Shown here one piece after another: positions 35,184 to 45,797 of a stretch of DNA of 64,000 nt. Under the pieces are notes generated by a model. The model saw nothing but the letters and a program-made list of their open reading frames with translations, did not search any database and was not told where the DNA came from. Position 1 is the stretch's first letter; every line of letters starts with the position of its first letter. Source of the stretch: Arthrinium phaeospermum (taxonomy: Eukaryota > Ascomycota > Sordariomycetes > Amphisphaeriales > Apiosporaceae); NCBI GenBank assembly GCA_006503535.1, contig QYRS01000004.1, positions 1,736,001 through 1,800,000 of the forward strand, given 5' to 3'. A program made the position numbers and the translations under genes.

Positions 35184-36239
35184 CTGGCAAAAGCACTTGC
35201 AGAGCCACTGAGGCATCAGTTGGCAAAAGCCTAGGAGCCACCTTCAGGGCTATAGCCGACACGCACGTCGGCCTGCTCCAAGACTGGCTTAAGTTCCTCG
35301 TCCAGAAACCAAACACACAGTCATAGTCTGCGTGCCAAACAACTATGGCAGGGCGGTACTTCTTGAACCTCCTGAAGCCATGATATATATTAGTCGTCGA
35401 GGTATATATGGAGTTGGGTCGATAAGGATGGACTTGCTCACCATGGGATGGAGGTTGAGATAATAGTCAGCAGGGGGAACTGCTGGTGCTGTTGGTGGCA
35501 CAGTATTGCCAGTGTTGAAGCTTTCTTGAACTGCCTGGTAGTAAAGAAGCATTCACAAAGCGGATGGATCGCATACAGTGTCTCTGTGAGGGTCCCTCGG
35601 TATTCTGGTGGGCATGCCTGCTCGAGCATCAACCCAACTGGTTGGTGTGGGTACCCGACCGTGTATCTGTTGCTACCACAGTTGCTCAAAGCTGATGGAG
35701 TCTGATTGGCGCCGTCTTTCTGGTGAGCCTGCTTGTTGTGCGAGGTTTCTTTGTTGTTGGCTTCCAAGTCTTGGGTGTCGATGAATTTGAGGCCACAGGT
35801 CTTGGTGTTCTGGTGCTCGGCTCCTGGGAGTGGGATCTTGGGTAGGCTCGCCAGTATATGACTAGGTCGAAGCTCAAGCCCATCTCAATCTCTGGTTCGG
35901 TAGACGATCTGGTATGAACCGCTTGGACAACAGATTCAACCTTGAGGAAATCTGTCAGTGGATTCGTTGGGAAAGAGCACTTGCGAAAGTTGAATAGACA
36001 GGTACTTACCTGTATAGTTGTACCGGAGATTTAGGTGAGAGCCGCCATGACTCTACCAGTCACCAAAGTGTAAGTTGGTCTTGGGCCCTCTGCATACTTG
36101 TGTACTTTGGCCGTCATCAAACAAAGGGCTGATGCCATTGACGCCGAGTGATTTCTCATAGGGGGGGTAGCCCGAGAAGTGACATGAGATTGATGATGTA
36201 CAAGGGCTATCTGGAGGACTGCCATAGCCTCTGGTACTA

Positions 36240-36560
36240 CCAGAACAAGCGAGCGCCACTGACACTCTGTTGTTCATAAACAGACAAGAGTCACTGACTC
36301 AATTGGTCTCTTGATTTCCAAGAAAAGCGAGTGCCTCTAGTGCTTCCGCTGTTAGTCGTAGAAACAGGCGACAGTTTACTGCCAGAATAGGCGAGTACCA
36401 CTGGGTACTCTGTTACTTACAGAACTGGCGAGAGCTACTGGGCCCTACGCACGTCAACTTCCAAACACAGACGAGCGCCAGTAAGGGTTCCTTTGCACTC
36501 TGCCGCAACATGTTATGGAACATTCGAGGCGAGAGCTACCAGTGCCTAGAGAACCAAGTT
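36240..36560. repeat. Degenerate array with GCGAG words
   Basis: A loose array of 40-60 bp units, each starting with a word like AGAACAGGCGAG followed by GCCACTG-type sequence. Seven units can be counted (near 36241, 36281, 36320, 36362, 36388, 36420 and 36463). The units differ too much for an exact period. It may be an old, decayed minisatellite. Confidence 0.45.
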
Positions 36561-36758
36561 AGCAAATCTCCGTGGACCTCGTAAATGAAGATGTCAATAT
36601 GACCACTGTCTGGCTCACTCTCCTGCGAATGAGATAGTGTCTTCGACTTAAACATGCAAGTAGATATATACCTTACATACACTTATCACTTGACATCTCT
36701 TGTAGTCGTCTCACTGTCTTAGATATTTGTTGTCTGGTCTTTGAGTAGCCAATCCATA

Positions 36759-36868
36759 GTGAAACCAGATTATTTCTTCGGCGTTCTTCGAAGAAACATG
36801 TTGTCTTGCCATGAAACTAGTTTATTTCTTCGGCGATCTTCGTAGAAACAGGTTTTCTTGCTATGCGA
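36759..36868. repeat. Two tandem copies of a 52-bp unit
   Basis: Copies start at 36761 and 36813 with GAAACCAG/GAAACTAG. Each contains TTCTTCGGCG and then TCTTCG-AGAAACA. The inner words form small palindromes (TTCTTCGAAGAA). Confidence 0.8.
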
Positions 36869-37157
36869 GGTCGCTCCAGCAGGACAATGTGAATTTGCCT
36901 TTTGAAAGGCTGCTGCAAGTGAAGGTGTGATACGCCCGTACTGTTTCCTGGAGCACACTTGCGCTTCTGGTCTGTCCATACGCCGATGTCAGTTGGTTTT
37001 CTTGTAACGTCGATACTTACAAATGCCACTCTTGCCACAGATGGCGATGCTGACCCAAATGAGGCAAGCATGACAGGGCAGTGGAGAGCGACAAGGAAGG
37101 TTCAACCAACAAGCCTTTGGAAGCGGATGCTTTTGTGAACAAATGAGAGGTACTTAC

Positions 37158-37745
37158 CTGCCGTTGGTCTTGAGCAGATGCCGCGGTGCAACTCTACCTG
37201 CAGAGCCTGACTTGGTGGCGCGCTCTGGAAACTTCTTGCCCCGGATGTTCGAGTCCTTGTACGCGATGTAGGTCTCGTTGATCTCGAGAAGGTAGAGCTT
37301 GTCGAGATCTCCTCGGGTGAGGAAGTTGGGAATGGTCTTCCAAGTGACCAGGCGGTTGAAGTAGCGGGTGATGATGACACTCAGGCGGTCGATGATGTAG
37401 TCCTGGGCGCCTCGGTAATCCGCCAGGGCAAGAGCAAGGGCAAGAGCAAGAGCAAGAGCAAGGACCGGACCGGCAGCCGTGGCGAAGCAGTACTGGTCCT
37501 CTGGGAGCTTCGTGACGCCGTACATGGCCAGGAACAGGACCAGGACCCGGTGGGCCTGGAATTCGAACTCGCTGTTGGTCTCTGGCTCCAGCTCGTACAG
37601 GACCGTGTAGTGCTTCTCCTGAGCCTCCTTGAGGGGAAGCTGGAAGGCCTTCTCCCAGGTCTTGGATCCGGCGAGGACCTCGACTGTAAAGAAGCGCTTC
37701 TGCTTCCTCTCCCCATGCTCGAAGCGAGGTCGACGGCCAGAGTGT
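37158..37745 (-). pseudogene. Unknown coding fragment with Ala-Leu repeat
   Basis: This is a strong open minus-strand frame of about 196 codons: KRFFTVEVLAGSKTWEKAFQ, HYTVLYELEPETNSEFEF, then an (Ala-Leu) run coded by a GCAAGA-type hexamer repeat at 37421-37462. It continues DYIIDRLSVIITRYFNRLV, YLLEINETYIAYKDSNIRG and LLKTNGR, and ends at a good donor (GTAAGT at 37157). Codon use is like the real genes here. No ATG lies in frame upstream before a stop, so the true start must be in another exon or has been lost. I do not recognise the family. It could be part of a living multi-exon gene running to about 36.8 kb, where further donor sites occur. Confidence 0.45.
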
Positions 37746-37900
37746 GCCCTGTAGCCAGAGCGTATCCTGCAGCCAGAATATGGCCTACAACCAACCCCAT
37801 GCCAGAGCGCAGTTCACAAACTAAACAGCAGTGGGTTGATAGCGCCTTTCGGGACCTGCCAGCCTAAGATATACTCGACAGGCAGTTCCAAGGCAATGAC

Positions 37901-39318
37901 TATAAGAGGATTGGAGATGTAGGGTCAGTACGGCAGCGATGCTGGAGTGGCGAGGGAGTAGGCTGTGAAGTGCATGCATGGTGTCTTGTGTGATGAAACG
38001 TGTGTTGGATGTATGCCAGGGTACGTGATGGTTGTTGGAAGGAGAAAGTAAAATGGAAGGAAAGGTCATGGGCTTTACCTACGCCCTGACTTATGAAAGA
38101 CCATGTTCCATTTTCCCTTTACTCCCCAGAGTGAAGTGTGAAAGAAGATGTATGCTTGTGTGCCTTGTCTTGGAGTAGGTAGTGGCTTACCATGTGAGAG
38201 AGATTGGTGGTGAAAAGCGATGAGAAAGCAATGTTTTGGATGGTGGTGAAGAGCAATGAGCAAGAGATGTATTGGATGGTGAGAAGAAGGAAGAGAAGAG
38301 AGAGAAAGGTTCACTGAGGGGAGAAGGGACCTATTTATACATGCCCAGACCGATTGTCTACCCAGCCTCTGTTCTAAAGGAATGGTGCTTGGTATACTGC
38401 CCTAATCGGATAATCGGCATAATCGAAATAATCGATTCGATAGACACTCGTCACGTTTTAGTGACGGCCATGGGCAACTTTGCGGGCAGGCACCGCGAAA
38501 CTTGCCCGATAGGCACAAGCCTCGTGACGCGCACGTCAACGAGCCGTCGAAATACCGCTAATCACTAATCAAGGAAGGCGCAATGATGCCCTGAGGTACG
38601 TACGTGTGTCGACTTGGTGACGGCAAAGCCCTCTCCTTGTGCCAGCTGGGATAATTCTGTCCATGGGAACTGATATCTTCTTTGCGTGGTAGATGGTTGG
38701 CGATCCCCTCAAGAACGGCATCTCAGATAAGCGTATGTTCATACGGGAGCCAAGAGTAAGTTGGTCTTGTAATACTTGCAATTCAAGCTCATCTACTGCT
38801 ACTGGGTTCTATCTCAACCATGATGCTATATGTTGGTGTTCCTTTTCACGTTGATGACGCAGAGGAAGGTGGCCACGAGTGTCACTCATTAATATGCCTC
38901 GATAAGTAGAGTATTGTGATAATATTATTGTGTTCATACAGCTGCGCGTGTCTCACTTCATCCCCGTACGTAACGATTAATCCTTCCTTCCAAATGTTTG
39001 TAGATACTCAGGTAGGTACAAACAGAGAAACTTCCTGCATAACCCAGTAGACAGAGTCCCAGGATACGTTAGGAACTGCAAATGGACGGTACGAATGGCA
39101 AAGATGAAAATATGAAGGAAATCATCGCGCTCTAATCCATCTTACGCCATGGCTCTACCCAGGTCTAACATCTATCTATGCAGCCGAATCATCGGGCTAT
39201 CGCAACGCCACGCTCCAGTCTAGTCTACCTAGAATTCATAAGAATCATCATAAATGTCCGTCATCAACACCTTTCTACGCTGGTCTGAACCATGTGTGGT
39301 AGTTCCTCTGCTGTCGTG
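37901..39318. other. Intergenic, 1.4 kb
   Basis: No gene is supported. Notable words: four TAATCG at 38403-38434 spaced about 9-11 bp apart, and an 18-bp inverted repeat CGTCAC-6-GTGACG at 38449-38466. Pyrimidine-rich direct repeats on the minus strand at 38185-38290 (CATCGCTTTTCACC-type) may be the leader of the unknown coding piece downstream of them. Confidence 0.4.
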
Positions 39319-40416
39319 TCAACACTGTATCGGCTGCCTCTGGAAGATACCCCACCAGCATTCTAGTTGAGTAGATTCCTCGTTCTCATCCCAGTCATCT
39401 TGGCAAGGGAGAAGATCCTCTTCCAAACACACCACCGGGTTGTCTCCTTGTGACAAGAGAACACGGAGGGTCGACAGGAGCTTTTTCGTCACTGCATCTC
39501 TCAGCGGTACCATGACGACTGCCCGGGCATCGCTGTCACGAGCCAGGTGATCCTGAATAACCGACGACAGCAGCACAGGATGATCATCGTCATACAGCGG
39601 ATCAGCTACCAGCACGATCTGTATATGGTTGGTAAGTAATGGTCAATATTTTTCCTCAGGGTGTGCACTGGGCTACGATCTAACCTTGAACTGGTTCTTC
39701 TTCGCGAAGAGCTGACCATCATCTTCGCCCGACCCACCCCAAGTCAATGCGTCTGCCTCGACTCGACCCCCACGGGCCTCGATCAAGGCACGGTTCGCTT
39801 CGACGTTGAAGGCCAGGTTTGGTACGATGTTCGGAAGATCACTGAGTGCCACTCCTGTCTGCCAGATCGCGGCAGCTGCCATGCCGAGGAGACCGGTTCC
39901 CGACCCAAGCTCCAGCACATTGACGGAGTCGTCCGTAGCCGTCTCGGGCAACAGGTGGGACAGCGGCCCGGCGGCGATCCGACTCAGCTGCTGCGCAAGG
40001 ACGTACGAGGAACCCCATGTCTTCAAACCCAGCGCATCGCCAGTGATAGGGGGCTCACGGATGGTCAGCTCAAAGGACGAGTATGCGGTATCTTCGAAGG
40101 GCCATCTCCGTGTGATCTCGCCCATGCCGGCCCTGCCACACCGCTCTGACAAGCGCCGACTGGCCTCTTCCCACAATATCTCCTTCTGGTCATCGTCGTC
40201 GATCCATTTGAGACTGCTCGAGATGATGGTGCCAAGATAAGCTGCCACTTCGCGGCGGAAAGCTGCGGAGTTCTCATGGTCCCTCAGAATGATCTTGCGT
40301 GACGAACTGGGGTTCCAAACTGGTGGATCGACTCGTAGCTTTTGAAGACATGCCAGCAAGTCCTCAAAAGCTGGCTTTTGCCAAACTTGAGGGTAGTCTG
40401 CCGGAGAGGTATGCAT
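39319..40416 (-). CDS. EFM2: Protein-lysine methyltransferase EFM2-like, 343 aa
   Basis: This is a seven-beta-strand methyltransferase of the Methyltransf_16 group that uses S-adenosylmethionine; yeast Efm2 methylates translation elongation factors. Exons 40416-39685 and 39618-39319 join in phase 0 over a 66-nt intron (donor GTTAGA, acceptor ACAG). Motif I is VLELGSGTGLLGM at residues 167-179. The family words FEDTAYSSFELTIREP (107-122), LKTWGSSYVLAQ (131-142) and LSDLPNIVPNLAFNV are all present, and VLVADPLYDDD holds the post-motif acidic site. The upstream region is purine-rich on the plus strand, so the transcript leader is pyrimidine-rich, common in fungi. Substrate assignment rests on family likeness. 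Confidence 0.85.
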
Positions 40417-41526
40417 ATTTGAGGGGTTTTTATTTTATTTTTTTATTTTTCTCTCTCTAAAAGGCACGCACGCGGAGATTAAAGAAGGAGAGGTGGAAGA
40501 AAGAAAGAGGAGAGGATAGGAGAAGAGAAGGAGAAAGCGGTGCAAACGGACAAGGGAGGCTATTTACCTACATGTGGACAGCAGGAGGTCTAGACCATAT
40601 GCCATCCCGGATGGATACTGGATTAGCGTGTCAGATCGAGTCAATCAATCATACGGTATTCCGAGAAAAAGGCAAATGGCGGCGCCGACTTGCTCGGGAG
40701 GAAGCCATAAGCCGCTACAGGCAGGTACGAAGGTACCTACTGTAGAGAAAATAGCAGCTTAAGGGTCCCAGGGTCCACTGATACCAGACTTGACCGCAAT
40801 CAGCCGCTCTGATTGGCTGGCTGGTACTGGTCCACTTTTGACTGCCGCTGGCTGCTCCATGCAATTTTGACCTCAAATATCGAATTTTGGGTGACTCTTG
40901 CTTTTCCTTCCTTCCTTTTCCTTCCCCAAGCATCGTCCTCATCAACGCTGCGTTTCTATGCCACAAACACAGAGAGGCTGCGCAAGCAGTCTCTCGGCCT
41001 GGGTTCCTTCTTTTGGGAGGTTTCCAGGCCTTGCCATTGCATATGAGAAATTCGGAGTAATCTTCACTTTCTACCAGTCGCCCGCCCAGCGTGGGATCTG
41101 ACGTGGTCTGTCCGTAAGGACCTGGCTTGACTCTTCAAGTCTAGAATGGGCATCAGAAAACAGGGCTCCGGCACCCTCGTGCATATCCGCAAGGAGAAGA
41201 CGGGGGGCGACCGGTGTACCCTATGGGAGAGCTGTTCTGAAGATTGTGTGTACAAAATCACTTGAGTGCAATACGCAGCGTGGGTGGCAGTCTTTCCTTC
41301 GGGGGGACCATGCGCCTACAATTCGATTCTGATTACTCTGATGAGGACGATGCTTCACCCTTCTTTTTCTTCTAGGTACGTGGTACAAAGACACCCTCCC
41401 CTCCTACTTGATCTAGGATACTGCTAATGTCTGAAAATGCACACAACTCCTCAATCCATCTGCGAACACCCAATCGCGCCCTTCGGCCATGTCTAGCACC
41501 GCTCCTGGGGCATTGATTCCTTGCCT
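40417..41526. other. Intergenic, 1.1 kb
   Basis: EFM2 promoter, with a purine tract at 40478-40540. The rest is unremarkable; no gene is supported. Confidence 0.5.
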
Positions 41527-42362
41527 TCAAGCATCGTCATCATTGTCATCTTGAGCGTCCTCTTGGTCTTGAAAGTCGACATCTGGCTTCTCAAAGCCGT
41601 AGATAGCTGACGTCTTCGGATGTGTCATAGTCTTAATTGACCGCAAGTCTTTCATCAGATCATCATACGCATCTTTATTCGTGCTAGCCTTGCCCGAGGA
41701 TTCCCGCACTCGGTCTCCCGCCTGTTGGATTTGGTCGAGGATTGTCTTCCGACAGTCATATTGATGGCGACCCAGCTGAAGGCTAGGAAGTAGGTCCTGC
41801 GCAGCGGCATCCGTCTCGTCGAGTAACTCGGTCAGGTACTCTTGTTGATTGGAAATTTTCTTGCGTGGCAGTTCTTCGGTCTTGTCGTTCTGGAACTTTT
41901 CCACCTTTTTGGCCCACATCTGCTGAAGGATGTGTTTGCCAACGTAGCCCTTCACCTCCTTGACCTCTTGGTCGAATTCTTGTAGTGCCTTGTAGATCTC
42001 GATACTTTCCTTAATCTGCTCGTGGAGTTTGCGAGCAGCGGCGCAGAGCCGCTCTGCAGCCGAAGGCTTGTTGTCGTCGTCCAGTGGTGCATTGACAGCG
42101 CCTCGTGGCCGCCGTCCGTCCGCATTGCCGTTGATATCGTCCCTCTTGGCAAGTGCGTGTGGTCTGGCGAGGTCGCCGGCGAACGGGTGCATGACGAAGG
42201 GGCTCCGTTGGGGTTCACATAAGGCATGCCGCCGAAGGACGGGAAGTGATTGAAGGGGACGGGCATGTGGTGGCCGTGGCTTGGGCCGAAGGGCATGGGG
42301 AACTGCGGGAACCCGTACTGGTCTGGGTTCATGTCTTTCGGTTGTTGCTGCTTTTTTGCCAT
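41527..42362 (-). CDS. Hypothetical coiled-coil protein with a frame break
   Basis: Not recognised. A first frame from the ATG at 42362 (context AAGATGG) reads MAKKQQQPKDMNPDQYGFPQ and a Pro/Phe/His-rich stretch ending NPNGAP. A second frame, one base off, reads MHPFAGDLARPHALAKRDD and continues for 222 residues to 41527 with helical, charged sequence (KLHEQIKESIEIYKALQEF, EVKGYVGKHILQQMW) and an acidic end. The two meet at about 42195-42202, in a run of four G on the plus strand. No intron of workable length bridges them; one missing base in the run would give a single product of about 277 aa. Either the consensus has an error or only the 222-residue form is made. Confidence 0.55.
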
Positions 42363-43584
42363 CTTGCTGTCTTTGATGACAGAGGGGGGCGGCGTACGAG
42401 ATGGGTCTACTGGTGAACGCTGGCTTATCAACATCAGGTCATCAAAGCAATTTGTATCCCACGATATTCAGTGTACGCTACGAGATCATCATCAAAAGCG
42501 ATTTGTTCATTGAGTAGCTCTTCCTCACTGATGTTGCCATCGTATGCCTAACAAACTAGGCTACGTCTTATTGAAGTTTGTCAGGCCATAAAATGTGTGT
42601 TATTTGGGTGCTGTGTCGTTTCCCGGGACGTATGGCAACGTAGACTGTCAAGCACCAAGCACCGAGGCGGTAAATTGACTACCTCAGCACCATGGCCTTC
42701 AAACTCGGGGAGCGGCATGTAGCAATAACGATGGCCTTCAAGAGATGGGAAGACGACCATCGACAGTTGGATGATTGGCATATGCCCAGCTTGTTTCAGA
42801 CCCCTCGCCGCACATGGTCTCTATGCAGCATACATCTATCGAGCAAGCCAGTCAGCCCCGGGCCGAAGGCCCCATCTAAGCCCACGTGCATGGTCGTCCA
42901 TGTGCGAAGCCGCTACATCCTACCTCACCACTTTGTATCTTTCCTTGTACCGCAAGTCGTGGTACTTGGACCTGTACCTCACAGATGTACCGCTTGACGG
43001 AGGCGAGCGTGGGTGGGGTGGTGATGTTGGGAGATGGAATCATCCAGGGCTTCCAACACCATCGCACACACCAGTAGGCTCCATTACACGAACCGTACAG
43101 GGGGCAGCACGTTGTGTATCCCCACTTGGTGATCGACCGACCTCCATAGCGATGACAAGAGAGCCCACTACATGGGCTTCCACCATGCGACGAGCACGGC
43201 AAGGGGGCAGAGGGTGGATAGTAGATCATTCACACGCGATGCCGGCCTGTACTGCCATGAGTCTATCTAGCCATGCTGGTGGACTCAGCTGGGGAGCAAG
43301 CATACCAGGCATGAGATATGATCTACCTACCCATTCTCGGCCAATTTGTTGGAACACCGCTAATATTTCCGACAGGACCATGTATCCTCCTCTACTGCTT
43401 GCTTGCCCGGTTGGATGGATGGCTGAGGAGGTGTATCAGTGCATACCTTGCCCACGGATCTCCCATATTCATCCTACATACATACCTACACAGCCCAGTT
43501 GGATGCCGACACCCGGAGGTATAATCATCCTGGGTGGAAGACCGGGGTGTCATGATGCCTGCCGATGATTGCCTGGCGTAGCAA

Positions 43585-43608
43585 TGTGTGTGTGTGTGTG
43601 TGTGTGTA
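43585..43608. repeat. TG dinucleotide microsatellite
   Basis: Twelve uninterrupted TG units, in non-coding sequence. Confidence 0.97.
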
Positions 43609-45676
43609 TTAATAGGATCAGATACTCATTGCTATCAGACAGATTATGACATACCCCAGGAGCTGCTCCGTCCTAAGCGCCATGCGTGCATATACCCCCC
43701 TGGCTAAGCGCGTCCTGCATATCATTAAACGATGATGGAAGAGGTACATAACATAACGGATGTACCCAATCTCATCGCACTTTCCTGCTTGCTTTAGCTT
43801 CACCATTGTTTGCTCGCTTAGCTCTTGCTTGCTTGGTTTGCACTTTGCATGCATGCACATCTGCTAAATACATCGATGCATCTGCTGCTGCTGCTGCTTG
43901 CTACCGTGCATTCTGCATTTCTTCTTCTTTCAAGGTTTGTGCCCCCCCTCCTCTTTCTCATTCTCGTCTCCTCTTCGGACCCCGCTCGTGTGTATGAAGT
44001 CAGATAGGATTGGCATCCATGCTTTTGTTTGTTGTTGGCGGGGTCCGGTGTCCTGGGGAGATAGATGGCTGTGTTGGTATGCATGTATGTCACCACATTT
44101 CAATCAATACTTGCCCGTTGAGGAGGTCGCTTCAATTTGGCTAGGCCTACATTTCCTGGTTCCGTGTGACCAATGAGGTATACGAGCCATATGAGTAATC
44201 CGGCCCATCTTTGCTGTAGTGTTACCAGAGCGCTGGGTCAAGCCGACCTGCATACTTGCATATTGGAACTGCTCCAATGACTTACACCTTCTTCTCCATA
44301 CTTGCTGTAACTGGCCAATCCAACCGGAACCCCCCACCCTTATTACATGCAATTGTTTGCTTCTAACTTTCCAAGAAGAAGGCGGAGCATCTCTCCCTCT
44401 CCCCCTCTCAACTCCATGTTGTCGAAGCTAAGCGCCCAACCAACGACGAACCGGCGTTATTCTGCCCTTGCATGCGATGAGGAAACCGGACCTGCATCGT
44501 CTGATCATCAACGAAAGCCCATGCGCCCCTCCCTGTCCAGCCAGCCAGGCATTCTCGTGTAGCCCCGCGTGGGTTGAAACGACGATCTTCTTTGTTCCTT
44601 TTCGTCCGTTCTATCCTTGCTTTCCACAACCCCTACCAAACCTCGGCCTCTGTTGGTACTGTAGTAGGCCCGCCGCCCGCCAGCCCGCTGCCCGCCGAGC
44701 CATGCAACGACGCCAGGGCCCCACGGCTGGCTTCCCGATCCCGGTGGAGAGAGCTGAGAGCCGGCAGCCTCTATTATTCTGCATTACCTAAGTGAGTTAT
44801 GCCGAACCACCATTGGGCAGATAACAACTGCAACTACAACTACAGCCCACAACCGCAATCACAGCCGACACGAGAAGGGATGGGGTTTGGACTGCAGCGG
44901 ACCTTTTACTACCTAATACCCATTCCATAGTGTATTGGGGCAGGCATGCTCAGTTGGACTAAAGTCTTCGCCTTGACACCGAACTCGGACTCGCACTGGA
45001 AAGATAATCCTGATAGTACCCTGTCCCAGGCCTAAGCCGGATGCACACAGGTCGGGGGCCCTCGCGATCCTTTCGGTGTGTGCAAGCAGCCGAGTGTGTG
45101 TGTGTGTGCACCTACCGAACTGTCGGGACCAATAACGACGGCTTGAATAGGAAGGTGGCCCCAATATACGCCAGGTATGCGGACTATGCAGTTGGGGGCG
45201 AGAGGAGGGGGCAGAGCAGCGCCATTCCATACATAGCACACATACCACACGACCGGCTCGGCGGGGAAGTAGGATAATGTGTGTGGTGTGTCAGGTAAAG
45301 TGTCCTTCAAGGGGGGCTGCACACCTTTTCCAGAGTCGTCGGTCTTCAGAGCTCTTTAGCCTCCGTTCGCCGGCCGGCCATCATCTTTCCCGGCCCCAGA
45401 TTTAAGCGAGCGGGTGCGGGTACGGGTAGGAGCATTAGTCGTCTATCCATCTACTAGCTCTCCTGAAGCACGATTGGTTGCCCAAGTCTGCCTGCCCACC
45501 CCCACGAGCTCCTTCGCCTTCTTCCCTGTAGCGGTGTCCCGCAGCAGCATCGTGCATCTGTCGAGGTTATTTTCAGTACCTACCGATGGCTTCCTCATGC
45601 GATACACAACTAGGCCTGCTCTCTTGCTTGCTTAGTATGCAAAGCGAGAGAGTAGGCCCAGTATGGCCTACTCTCC

Positions 45677-45797
45677 CTGGCTTCTTGTGTATATCCAAGA
45701 CGCAGCGTCACCCAAACTTGTGATGTCAAGAATGCTGGCTTCTTGTGTATATCCGAGACGCAGCGTCACCCAAACTTGTGATGTCAAGAATGCTGGG
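45677..45797. repeat. 58-bp tandem duplication
   Basis: Two head-to-tail copies (45677-45734 and 45735-45792) differ by one base (ATCCAAGA versus ATCCGAGA). A third begins at 45793 and stops after about five bases. Near identity implies recent origin. Confidence 0.95.

Larger units (their letters stand above)
30050..37900. other. Mosaic of duplicated gene fragments and repeats
   Basis: Across nearly 8 kb there are many short coding-like pieces, mostly on the minus strand, each ending abruptly and not forming a complete gene. Recognisable pieces include a cullin N-terminal exon and Med15-like segments; others belong to no family I know. Several pieces occur twice: 30665-30770 with 31289-31480, 31819-31885 with 31963-32030, 31922-31956 with 32233-32267, 32695-32745 with 33398-33450, and 30505-30528 with 34053-34076. 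Minisatellites and a dispersed 10-mer (TTCTTCGGCG) add to the pattern. The parts between the separately listed pieces are best read as debris of the same process. No transposase, reverse transcriptase, long terminal repeats or tyrosine recombinase was seen. Confidence 0.7.

Noticed and set aside
35042..35326. 94-codon plus-strand frame rich in Lys/Arg/Glu/Ser
   Set aside because: It is produced by a 23-bp minisatellite whose unit length is not a multiple of three, so repeat changes would break the frame.
30050..37900. A large cargo-carrying element (Starship-type) or retrotransposon
   Set aside because: No tyrosine recombinase, reverse transcriptase, integrase, long terminal repeats or clear target-site duplications were found at the edges.
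42771..43568. 265-codon plus-strand open frame
   Set aside because: Long but rich in Pro, Ser, Trp and Cys, with no family likeness, no introns and a poor start context; looks like chance openness.
45677..45797. CRISPR-like array
   Set aside because: Only two adjoining copies with no spacers between them, in a eukaryotic genome.
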